A DNA stretch of 64,000 bases from Fontibacterium abundans (lineage in GTDB: Bacteria; Pseudomonadota; Alphaproteobacteria; Pelagibacterales; Pelagibacteraceae), in NCBI GenBank assembly GCA_965235095.1, contig OZ249405.1. One strand, written 5' to 3'. The notes under the pieces are model-generated. The model did not search any database and was not told where the DNA came from. It saw only the letters and a list, made by a program, of their open reading frames with translations. Positions 24,325 through 32,035 of this stretch are shown in pieces. The position numbers and the translations under genes are program-made. Every line of letters starts with the position of its first letter. Within the stretch, counting starts at the first letter, position 1.

Positions 24325-25734
24325 TTAGCAGCTGTAATACATTTGGTATTCAACTGGATGAGGAGTGTGTTCCATATTATATACTTCCGTCATCTTTAAC
24401 TCGATGTAAGCGTCAATCTGATCGTCAGTGAACACTCCGCCAGAAGTTAAAAAACTTCTGTCTTTATCTAAGTTTTCTAAAGCTTCTCTTAAAGAACCAC
24501 AAACTTGAGGAACTCCTTTAAGTTCTTCAGCCGATAAAGAATATAAATCTTTATCGAATGGTTTTCCAGGATCAATTTTATTTTTAATTCCATCAATACC
24601 AGCCATTAACATAGAAGCAAAAGTTAAATATGGATTTCCTGCAGCATCTGGAAATCTAACTTCAACTCTTTTCCCTTTTGGATTTGAACTAAAAGGTATT
24701 CTGCAGCTTGCAGATCTATTTCTTGCAGAGTAAGCAAGAATAACCGGAGCTTCAAATCCAGGAATTAATCTTTTGTAGCTGTTTGTAGTTGAATTAGTAA
24801 AAGCATTTAAAGCTTTTGCGTGCTTAATAATTCCACCTATATAATAAAGACACTCTTGAGAAAGTCCTGCGTATTTATCTCCAGCGAAAAGTGGCTTGCC
24901 AGCTTTCCAAATGGATTGGTGACAATGCATACCTGATCCATTATCTCCCTTAATTGGTTTTGCCATAAACGTTGCAGTTTTTCCAAAAGAATGAGCAACC
25001 ATCTGAACGGCATATTTATAAATTTGCATATTGTCGGCGTTTCGAACCATTGTATCAAACATTGTACCTAGTTCATGCTGCGAAGGAGCAACTTCATGGT
25101 GATGTTTCTCAACTTTAACACCCATATCTTTCATTGCCTTTAATGCTTCTGCTCTTAAATCCTGACAGCTATCAACTGGAGGCACTGGGAAATAACCACC
25201 TTTAACAACTGGTCTATGACCCATGTTCCCGTTTGGATATTCTTTATCACCATTGTAAGGACCTTCGTTGCTATCAACTTGAAAAGATACTTTTTGCATA
25301 GTGTTAGAAATTTTAACATCATCAAAAATAAAGAACTCTGGTTCAGGTCCAAAATAGATAGTATCGCCAATACCAGTAGTTTTTAAATATGCTTCTGCTT
25401 TTTTTGCAATAGATCTAGGATCTCTCTCGTAGTAATCATTTTTTATAGGATCCATAATATCACAGAATATAACTAGTGTGTTGTGTGAAGTGAAAGGATC
25501 AACAAATGTTCTAGATAAGTCTGGTTTTAAAATCATGTCAGATTCATTAATTGCTTTCCATCCAGCTATAGATGAACCATCAAAAAAAGTTCCGTCATTT
25601 AAAAAATCTTCGTCAATAGTTGTTAAATCCTGAGTCATATGTTGAAGCTTTCCTCTAGGATCAGTAAATCTTAAATCTACAAACTCTATTTCTTTTTCTT
25701 TAATTAATTTTAGTATGTCTGATGCAGCACTCAT
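24325..25734 (-). CDS. glnA: Glutamine synthetase type I
   Basis: The 469-aa protein has the GSI length and signatures: FDGSSIAGW (52-60), the NGSGMHCHQS ATP loop, and the RNRSASCRIP region. Tyr398 in DLYSLSAEEL is the residue adenylylated in regulated GSI-beta enzymes. It makes glutamine from glutamate, ammonia and ATP. A strong GGGAG Shine-Dalgarno precedes the ATG, better than at most genes here. It is monocistronic, divergent from the NAD(P)HX repair gene and closed by a strong terminator. No glnB lies beside it. Confidence 0.98.
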   Translation of the reverse strand: MSAASDILKLIKEKEIEFVDLRFTDPRGKLQHMTQDLTTIDEDFLNDGTFFDGSSIAGWKAINESDMILKPDLSRTFVDPFTSHNTLVIFCDIMDPIKNDYYERDPRSIAKKAEAYLKTTGIGDTIYFGPEPEFFIFDDVKISNTMQKVSFQVDSNEGPYNGDKEYPNGNMGHRPVVKGGYFPVPPVDSCQDLRAEALKAMKDMGVKVEKHHHEVAPSQHELGTMFDTMVRNADNMQIYKYAVQMVAHSFGKTATFMAKPIKGDNGSGMHCHQSIWKAGKPLFAGDKYAGLSQECLYYIGGIIKHAKALNAFTNSTTNSYKRLIPGFEAPVILAYSARNRSASCRIPFSSNPKGKRVEVRFPDAAGNPYLTFASMLMAGIDGIKNKIDPGKPFDKDLYSLSAEELKGVPQVCGSLREALENLDKDRSFLTSGGVFTDDQIDAYIELKMTEVYNMEHTPHPVEYQMYYSC

Positions 25735-25886
25735 TAATTTCTCCCTTTATTAATTATTAATCTTGTTTTTATTTTTTTATTGTAGATGTACTATAATTAT
25801 AAGCAATAAATTCCATTGTTTTTTAGTTATGTCAGGTATGCATAATAGTGTGAGTAAAAATTAAACTGTAGATTGATTTTTAAGAA

Positions 25887-27374
25887 ATGATTTTAAATTC
25901 ATCAGAAATTAAAGCCCTTGAACAAAAAGAATTTAAATTAAGAAAAAATTCTTTTTCTTTAATGCAATCAGCAGGAGAAAAATGCGCAAATTACATATCA
26001 AGCAATGTTGCAAGAAATAAAGAGGTATTAGTTATTTGTGGCCCAGGTAATAATGGAGGCGATGGCTTTATAATTGGCAAAAGTCTTCTTAACAAAGGTT
26101 ATAAAGTTAAAATTTTTCTAACTCTTCCATTAAATAATAAGAAAAACGACAATTACAAAGCTTTTAAAAGATTAGATTGTGAAGTTTTTAATTTAAAGGA
26201 TCTATATAAAGAACTTAAGAAAAAAACAAAGCCAATCATTGTTGATTGTATTTTTGGTACTGGTTTAAATAAAAATGTTAACTCTAGTATTAAGAATATA
26301 ATTAAAGTGATAAATAAGAAAAAAGCATTTATTTATTCAATTGATATCCCCACAGGAGTTGGCAGTGATAACGGAAAAGTAATGGGGGAAGCAATAAAAG
26401 CCAACATAACATTAGCTCTTCATTGTAAAAAAATAGGACATGTACTTTTTCCTGGGGTTTATTTTTCAGGCCTAATAAAGGTTTTGGATATTGGAATTAG
26501 AAAGTCTTTAAATAAAATAGTAGATAATAGAATTAAAGAAAATAATCCAAATTTATGGATTAATAAAAAGTTTCCTTGGAAAAAATATAATTCACACAAA
26601 TACTCTAGAGGTAGAGTTTATATTTATGGATCATTAAAAAATTATATAGGAGCATCATTGTTATCATCAAGTGCAGCTATTCGCTGTGGCGCGGGATCGG
26701 TAACTGTAGTGGCTAACAAAGACACTATAGATAAATATAATCAAAGGTTTTTTTCATTATTAAAAATTGAAATTAACTCTAAAGAAGAGCTTGCAAACTT
26801 TTTAAATGATTCTTCAATAACCTCTTTTCTTATAGGACCGGGCGCAGGAGTTAATCAACAGACCATAGATAATGTTAAGTTAATAACTAAATTTGTTAGT
26901 AGCGTAGTTATAGATGCGGATGCAATAACTTCATTTACTAAAAATTCAAAAGAATTATTTTCTATTTTGGATAAGAATAAAATTATTACTCCTCACGAAG
27001 GAGAATTTAATAGAATTTTTTCAGATCTTAAAAATGTTAAAAATAAAATTGAAAAATCAATAATAGCTTCAAAAAAAGCAAATTGCGTTTTAGTATTTAA
27101 AGGACCGGATACAATAATAGCGTCTCCAGATGGAAAGGTTTGTATCAATACAATTTCTACAGAAGAATTAGCTGTGATTGGCTCTGGAGATGTTTTAAGC
27201 GGAATAATTACAAGTCTTATTGGAAAAAATAAAATGTCAGCATTTGATGGCGCTTGTGCTGGAGTATGGTTACATTCTTATGCTGCAAGAATGATCAAAA
27301 AAGGATTAATAGCAGAAGATATAATTAAAAATTTGCCAAGAGCGCTAGAATATTTAGCTAAAAAATATAATTAG
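25887..27374 (+). CDS. nnr: Bifunctional NAD(P)HX epimerase / ADP-dependent dehydratase
   Basis: A 495-aa fusion. The N-terminal YjeF_N epimerase domain has VICGPGNNGGDGFIIGKSL (49-67) and VDCIFGTGLN. The C-terminal ribokinase-like domain has LIGPGAG, VIDADAIT, ITPHEGEF and GSGDVLSG (432-439, Asp435 catalytic). It repairs hydrated NADH and NADPH. The layout and length match E. coli Nnr. It converges on a small membrane-protein gene with 2 bases between stops. Confidence 0.95.
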   Translation: MILNSSEIKALEQKEFKLRKNSFSLMQSAGEKCANYISSNVARNKEVLVICGPGNNGGDGFIIGKSLLNKGYKVKIFLTLPLNNKKNDNYKAFKRLDCEVFNLKDLYKELKKKTKPIIVDCIFGTGLNKNVNSSIKNIIKVINKKKAFIYSIDIPTGVGSDNGKVMGEAIKANITLALHCKKIGHVLFPGVYFSGLIKVLDIGIRKSLNKIVDNRIKENNPNLWINKKFPWKKYNSHKYSRGRVYIYGSLKNYIGASLLSSSAAIRCGAGSVTVVANKDTIDKYNQRFFSLLKIEINSKEELANFLNDSSITSFLIGPGAGVNQQTIDNVKLITKFVSSVVIDADAITSFTKNSKELFSILDKNKIITPHEGEFNRIFSDLKNVKNKIEKSIIASKKANCVLVFKGPDTIIASPDGKVCINTISTEELAVIGSGDVLSGIITSLIGKNKMSAFDGACAGVWLHSYAARMIKKGLIAEDIIKNLPRALEYLAKKYN

Positions 27375-27376
27375 TT

Positions 27377-27619
27377 TTATTTGATTTTTGAAGGAACAAC
27401 TTTGTTATCTTCATATTTTGGTGGAGTATAATTTAGCCCCTTAGGCTGTGCGCTTGTAAACCTAAAATATATTAAAGAACTAATTAAAAGCAAAAGACTT
27501 GCTAATGACAAAATTATCAAAGGAAATTTCTTATTAACTTTTTTAGTTAAACGAACTAGTAAATAGTAAATTACAAAAGGAAGAATAATAGCGGTGATAA
27601 TTATTATGTAGCGTATCAT
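27377..27619 (-). CDS. Small two-helix membrane protein (DUF6111-like)
   Basis: An 80-aa protein with two hydrophobic helices (about 2-24 and 33-52) joined by a basic turn, and a C-terminal tail QPKGLNYTPPKYEDNKVVPSKIK-like region rich in Pro and Lys. It resembles small alphaproteobacterial DUF6111-type proteins, but this is a resemblance only. It overlaps the GST gene by 4 bases, so the two are probably co-translated. Function unknown. Confidence 0.6.
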   Translation of the reverse strand: MIRYIIIITAIILPFVIYYLLVRLTKKVNKKFPLIILSLASLLLLISSLIYFRFTSAQPKGLNYTPPKYEDNKVVPSKIK

Positions 27620-28239
27620 TTCAGTTCTTTTCTTGCTTCTAAAAGCCAGATTTTAATTTCTTTCATGTTTAATAGAGTATTTAGATATTTTTCTAAAATA
27701 AATGATAGTTTTACATTATAAATTTTAAATCTAAACATTATAGGTACGTACATAGCGTCGGCTATAGAAAATTTTTTGAACATAAATGGTCCTTTAGATT
27801 TTTTTAGACAATTTTCAATAATCTTTTTAGCTCTGGTTATTTCAGCTGATGTTTCTTTGTTATTTTTAAATTTGAGATTTTTTCCTAAGAAATTCATGCT
27901 TAAGTTTTTTCTTAAGCTTGAAAAACCGCCATGCAGTTCGGAAGAAATATTTCTAGCCTTTATCCTATTAATATTATTTTTTGGCCATAAATTTTTATTT
28001 TTAAATTTTTCTGCCAAGAATTCGCAGATTGATAAAGAATCCCATATTTTTATCTTTCCGTAAATTAAACAAGGTACTTTTCCAGAAGGAGAAAATTTTA
28101 ATATAATTTTTTTCGTATTTTTATCTCTTAGCTTAATTTTTATTTCAGCAAATGGAATATTAAAATATTTTAACAATAACCATGGCCTTAGTGACCATGT
28201 TGAATAAATTTTATCACCTATTACTAGTTTGAATTTCAT
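27616..28239 (-). CDS. Glutathione S-transferase family protein
   Basis: The product (207 aa) has a thioredoxin-like N-terminal domain with LVIGDKIYSTWSLRPWLLL, where the Ser/Thr-Trp segment sits at the usual GST active site, followed by SPSGKVPCL (cis-Pro) and WDSLSICEFLAEKF (the ES-like glutathione contact). The helical C-terminal domain follows. I chose the ATG at 28239 (MKFKLVIG) over a TTG two codons upstream. Substrate is unknown. Confidence 0.85.
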   Translation of the reverse strand: MKFKLVIGDKIYSTWSLRPWLLLKYFNIPFAEIKIKLRDKNTKKIILKFSPSGKVPCLIYGKIKIWDSLSICEFLAEKFKNKNLWPKNNINRIKARNISSELHGGFSSLRKNLSMNFLGKNLKFKNNKETSAEITRAKKIIENCLKKSKGPFMFKKFSIADAMYVPIMFRFKIYNVKLSFILEKYLNTLLNMKEIKIWLLEARKELK

Positions 28240-28320
28240 AATCAAATGTGCTTTTTATATAAGCAAATCCTATTCTTTTGCATCTTAAATTTTATAAATA
28301 AATCCTAGAAAGCATTTAAT

Positions 28321-28334
28321 AATATAGCTATATT
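28321..28334. repeat. 14-bp palindrome upstream of tRNA-Leu(UAG)
   Basis: AATATAGCTATATT is a perfect palindrome and is identical to the centre of the 22-bp palindrome at the right end of the integrated element. Here it lies 28 bases upstream of the tRNA; its right half (TATATT) could also serve as a -10 box. Confidence 0.5.
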
Positions 28335-28362
28335 CGCCATTCGAAATTTAATTAATATTAAA

Positions 28363-28446
28363 GCGGGAGTGGTGGAACGGTAGACACGCCAGTCTTAGGA
28401 ACTGGTATCGAAAGATGTGAAGGTTCAAGTCCTTTCTCCCGCACCA
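28363..28446 (+). tRNA. tRNA-Leu (anticodon UAG)
   Basis: An 84-nt tRNA with encoded CCA. The acceptor GCGGGAG pairs with CTCCCGC, the anticodon loop reads CTTAGGA (TAG), and a long variable arm marks it as leucine. The tig start codon follows only 8 bases after CCA, so tRNA and tig may share a transcript. Confidence 0.96.
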
Positions 28447-28454
28447 TGTAGAAT

Positions 28455-29921
28455 ATGAAAGTAACAGTATCAGAATCTAAAGGTTTAAAGACCAGCCTCA
28501 ATGTTTTGGTTAAGAAACAAGAGATCGATAAAAAAATAGAAGAAAGAGTTATTGAATTACAGAAGACAATTAACATTAAAGGTTTTCGACCAGGAAAAGC
28601 GCCACTAGATTTATTAAAAAAACAATTTGCCCAAGCATTATATGGAGAAGTTTTAGAAAAAATTTTACAGGACAATACTTATCAAGCGTTAAATGATAAT
28701 AAAATTAAACCCGCTAGTCAGCCTAAAATTGAGATCAAATCTTCTGGAGAAGATAAAGATTTAGAGTACACAATTTCTGTAGAAAAAACTCCAGATATAA
28801 AAAAAATCGAATTAGAAAAAATAACTCTAACTGATTATAAATTAAAAATAGAAAAAAAAGATTTAGACGATAGAATTAATTTATTAGCAGAAGGTCAAAA
28901 AAAATATGTTAATAAAAAAGAAGGCGAAAGCTCTGTTAAAGGCGATCTAGTAGTTTTTGATTTTGAGGCAACTGTTAACTCCAAGCCGTTTGAAGGTAAT
29001 AAAGGTCAAAAGGTTCAAATTATTTTAGGAAAAGAACTTTTTATCAAAGGTTTTGATGAACAATTATTGACGTGTAAATCTGGAGACAAAAAAGATGTTA
29101 AGATTAATTTACCTGAAAATTATCCAAATAAAGAGTTGGCGAATAAAACTGCAATATTTAACTGTAAAATATTAGAAGTAAAAAAATCAGAATCTGTAGT
29201 TATCGATGATCAATTTGCAAAAAATTTAGGAGCTAAAGATTTAAATGATTTAAAAACTTTATTAGAAAAGCAACTGTCAAAAGAACAATCTTCAATTACA
29301 GAAACAATTGTTAGAAAAGAAATTTTAGATCACTTAGATGAAAATTGTAAGTTTGATTTACCTGAAGATTTAGTAAAAAATGAACAAGAAATAGTTAAGC
29401 ATAGTTTTATACATGAAAAAGCTCATAAAGATGAACCTCATGATGATAAAAAACACGGCCATGATCATTCAGATATAAAACTCACTAAAGAAGAAGAGGA
29501 CGATATTTTAGATATTTCAAAACGAAGAGTAAAACTTGCTTTAGTATTAAATCAAATTGGGGAAGATTATAAAATTCAAGTGTCTACACAGGAACTTCAG
29601 CAGGAATTACAAAAACAAATGAGCATGTACCCTGGACAGGAAAAGCAAATTAGAGATTATTATCAAAAAAACCCTTCAGAAATTACAAGACTCAGAGGAC
29701 CTATATATGAAGATAAAATTGTTGAACTAGTTAAATCTAAAGCGAAGGTTACTGTTAAACAAGTTAATAAAAAAGAATTAGAAGAACTTGTAAAAGATTT
29801 ATCATCTAATCTTAAGTCTAAATCATCAGCTAAGTTAGCAAAGAGCGGTGATGACAAATCAAAAAAAGATACAAAATCAGAGGATAAATCAAAATCCACA
29901 AAAAAGATTAGTAAAAAATAA
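28455..29921 (+). CDS. tig: Trigger factor with histidine-rich insert
   Basis: A 488-aa ribosome-bound chaperone and prolyl isomerase. The ribosome-binding GFRPGKAP motif is at 43-50, the FKBP-type PPIase domain around 160-245 (GDLVVFDFEA..., ILGKELFIKGFDE), and the C-terminal chaperone arms follow. Two oddities: a His/Asp-rich stretch at 316-340 with seven histidines in 23 residues, and a Ser/Lys/Asp-rich low-complexity tail from about 452. Both account for the length being above the usual ~430-450 aa. It heads the tig-clpP-clpX-lon block. Confidence 0.95.
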   Translation: MKVTVSESKGLKTSLNVLVKKQEIDKKIEERVIELQKTINIKGFRPGKAPLDLLKKQFAQALYGEVLEKILQDNTYQALNDNKIKPASQPKIEIKSSGEDKDLEYTISVEKTPDIKKIELEKITLTDYKLKIEKKDLDDRINLLAEGQKKYVNKKEGESSVKGDLVVFDFEATVNSKPFEGNKGQKVQIILGKELFIKGFDEQLLTCKSGDKKDVKINLPENYPNKELANKTAIFNCKILEVKKSESVVIDDQFAKNLGAKDLNDLKTLLEKQLSKEQSSITETIVRKEILDHLDENCKFDLPEDLVKNEQEIVKHSFIHEKAHKDEPHDDKKHGHDHSDIKLTKEEEDDILDISKRRVKLALVLNQIGEDYKIQVSTQELQQELQKQMSMYPGQEKQIRDYYQKNPSEITRLRGPIYEDKIVELVKSKAKVTVKQVNKKELEELVKDLSSNLKSKSSAKLAKSGDDKSKKDTKSEDKSKSTKKISKK

Positions 29922-29947
29922 GCAAAGCCTATAGAATCTGATTCTCT

Positions 29948-30562
29948 ATGAAAGATCAGATTGATATTCAAATGAATACTCTAATTCCAATGGTGGTTGA
30001 ACAAACCAGCAGAGGGGAAAGAGCTTATGATATTTATTCAAGGTTATTAAAAGAACGAATTATTTTTTTAGTAGGACCAGTCCACTCACATGTCGCAAGT
30101 TTAGTTTGTGCTCAATTACTTTTTTTAGAGTCAGAAAATCCTAAGAAAGAAATTTTTTTATATATTAACAGTCCAGGAGGAGTAGTTACTGACGGACTTG
30201 GAATTTATGACACCATGCAATATGTCAAATCTCCTGTTTCAACAATTTGTATCGGACAAGCTGCTTCCATGGGTTCATTTTTGTTAGCTGCAGGAGAAAA
30301 AGGTCATAGGTTTTCTTTACCTAACGCACGTATAATGGTCCATCAACCTTCAGCAGGTTTTCAAGGACAAGCAACTGATATTCAAATTCATGCTAATGAA
30401 ATTTCTTATGTGAAAAAACGCCTTAATGAAATTTATGCAAAGCATACTGGTAAAGATTTTAAGTCAATCCAAGAAGCTTTAGAGAGAGACAAGTTTATGA
30501 GCCCTGAAGAAGCTAAAGATTTTGGGATAATTGACAAGGTAGTAGAAAAGAAAGCCGATTAG
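29948..30562 (+). CDS. clpP: ATP-dependent Clp protease proteolytic subunit
   Basis: A 204-aa serine protease with the triad Ser107 (GQAASMGSF), His132 (IMVHQPS) and Asp181 (ERDKFM), and the INSPGG oxyanion segment at 74-79. It assembles to a tetradecamer and degrades substrates fed by ClpX. It lies 26 bases after tig and 111 bases before clpX, with a hairpin in the latter gap. Confidence 0.98.
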   Translation: MKDQIDIQMNTLIPMVVEQTSRGERAYDIYSRLLKERIIFLVGPVHSHVASLVCAQLLFLESENPKKEIFLYINSPGGVVTDGLGIYDTMQYVKSPVSTICIGQAASMGSFLLAAGEKGHRFSLPNARIMVHQPSAGFQGQATDIQIHANEISYVKKRLNEIYAKHTGKDFKSIQEALERDKFMSPEEAKDFGIIDKVVEKKAD

Positions 30563-30612
30563 TCAGCTTATATATATAGTTTACACACTATACACACATT
30601 AGATTCAACTTA

Positions 30613-30634
30613 GACTTGCTTTTAGAAGCAAGTC
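30613..30634 (+). terminator. Hairpin between clpP and clpX (terminator or attenuator)
   Basis: GACTTGCTT (30613-30621) pairs perfectly with AAGCAAGTC (30626-30634) around the loop TTAG. The downstream ATTGTTTTAT is T-rich but interrupted, so it may be a weak terminator that lowers clpX relative to clpP. Confidence 0.65.
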
Positions 30635-30673
30635 ATTGTTTTATAAAACTTAACTGATTCGATCATTTTAAAC

Positions 30674-31954
30674 ATGGCCAAAGATAATAAAAACACTCTT
30701 TATTGTTCCTTCTGCGGAAAAAGTCAGCATGAAGTTAGAAAGCTCATAGCCGGTCCCACAGTATTTATATGCGATGAATGTGTCGAACTTTGTATGGATA
30801 TCATCAAAGAAGAAAATAAAAGTAATTTTGTTAAAGATGATGCTGGCGTTCCGACACCTAAAGAAATTTGTAAAGTTTTAGACGAGTATGTTATTGGCCA
30901 AGACAAAGCAAAAAAAGTTTTATCTGTTGCCGTGCACAATCATTATAAAAGATTAAATCAAGATTCTAAAAGTAGCAAAGATGTTGAAATTTCAAAATCC
31001 AACGTATTGCTTATAGGTCCAACAGGTTGTGGAAAAACTTTATTAGCTCAAACTCTTGCAAAAATTTTAGACGTACCATTTACTATGGCAGACGCTACTA
31101 CGTTAACAGAGGCTGGTTATGTTGGAGAAGATGTCGAAAATATTATTTTAAAATTATTACAAGCTGCTGATTATAACGTTGAAAAGGCACAAAGAGGAAT
31201 TGTGTACATAGATGAAGTTGATAAAATTAGCAGAAAAACAGAAAACCCTTCTATTACAAGAGATGTATCTGGAGAGGGTGTTCAACAAGCTCTTTTAAAA
31301 ATTATGGAAGGAACAGTTGCAAGCGTTCCACCGCAAGGAGGAAGAAAACATCCTCAACAAGAATTTTTACAAGTTAATACAACAAATATTCTCTTTATAT
31401 GTGGAGGGGCTTTTGGAGGATTAGAAAAAATTGTATCATTAAGAAGTAAAGGTACTGCAATGGGATTTGGAGCTACCCTTAGAGAGCATGACAATAAAAG
31501 TATTGGTCAGATATTAAAAGACCTAGAACCAGAAGATTTATTAAAATTTGGTTTAATACCTGAGTTTATAGGAAGGCTTCCAATCGTAGCAACCCTTGAT
31601 GACTTGCATGAAGAGGCATTAATTAAAATTTTACAAGAGCCAAAAAATGCTCTCCTTAAACAATATGCTAAACTTTTTGAAATTGAAGGAGCTAAGCTTA
31701 CTTTTACAAAAGACTCCCTGTCAGCTATTGCTAAAAAAGCTTTAATCAGAAAAACAGGGGCGAGGGGACTTAGATCAATTTTAGAAGATATTTTGCTTGA
31801 AACTATGTTTGAGCTTCCTTCACAATCTAATATTAGCGAGGTTGTAATTAATAAAGACGTTGTAGATGGAAAAATAAAACCACTACTTACTTACTCGAAG
31901 AAAAACAACCAAACCTCAAGCACTCCAATTAATAAAGAGAGTAAAATAGGCTAG
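30674..31954 (+). CDS. clpX: ATP-dependent Clp protease ATP-binding subunit ClpX
   Basis: A 426-aa AAA+ unfoldase. The N-terminal zinc domain has Cys11, Cys14, Cys33 and Cys36; Walker A is GPTGCGKT at 115-122; IYIDEVDK is Walker B; RDVSGEGVQQALLK and GGAFGGLE follow, and the IGF-loop region precedes sensor 2 (GARGLRSI). It recognises and unfolds substrates for ClpP, encoded just upstream. Confidence 0.98.
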   Translation: MAKDNKNTLYCSFCGKSQHEVRKLIAGPTVFICDECVELCMDIIKEENKSNFVKDDAGVPTPKEICKVLDEYVIGQDKAKKVLSVAVHNHYKRLNQDSKSSKDVEISKSNVLLIGPTGCGKTLLAQTLAKILDVPFTMADATTLTEAGYVGEDVENIILKLLQAADYNVEKAQRGIVYIDEVDKISRKTENPSITRDVSGEGVQQALLKIMEGTVASVPPQGGRKHPQQEFLQVNTTNILFICGGAFGGLEKIVSLRSKGTAMGFGATLREHDNKSIGQILKDLEPEDLLKFGLIPEFIGRLPIVATLDDLHEEALIKILQEPKNALLKQYAKLFEIEGAKLTFTKDSLSAIAKKALIRKTGARGLRSILEDILLETMFELPSQSNISEVVINKDVVDGKIKPLLTYSKKNNQTSSTPINKESKIG

Positions 31955-31963
31955 TTATTCACA

Positions 31964-31992
31964 GTTGAAATAACATTAAACGTCCCCATATA
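31964..31992 (+). promoter_or_regulatory. Heat-shock (sigma-32-type) promoter for lon
   Basis: GTTGAAA at 31964-31970 and CCCCATATA at 31984-31992, 13 bases apart, match the sigma-32 consensus (CTTGAAA and CCCCATnT) closely. It lies 44 bases before the lon start, immediately after clpX, so lon can be induced apart from clpX. Confidence 0.85.
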
Positions 31993-32035
31993 GAGTTAAA
32001 CTTGTTATAAACTTAACTATTACTATTATTAATTT

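Noticed and set aside
25735..25886. A riboswitch or glnA-type RNA motif upstream of glnA
   Set aside because: No conserved stem pattern could be drawn in the 152-base divergent gap; only AT-rich promoter-like sequence is seen.
28358..28675. Minus-strand open frame across tRNA-Leu(UAG) and the start of tig
   Set aside because: It is antisense to a clear tRNA and to the conserved N-terminus of trigger factor; it has no family features.
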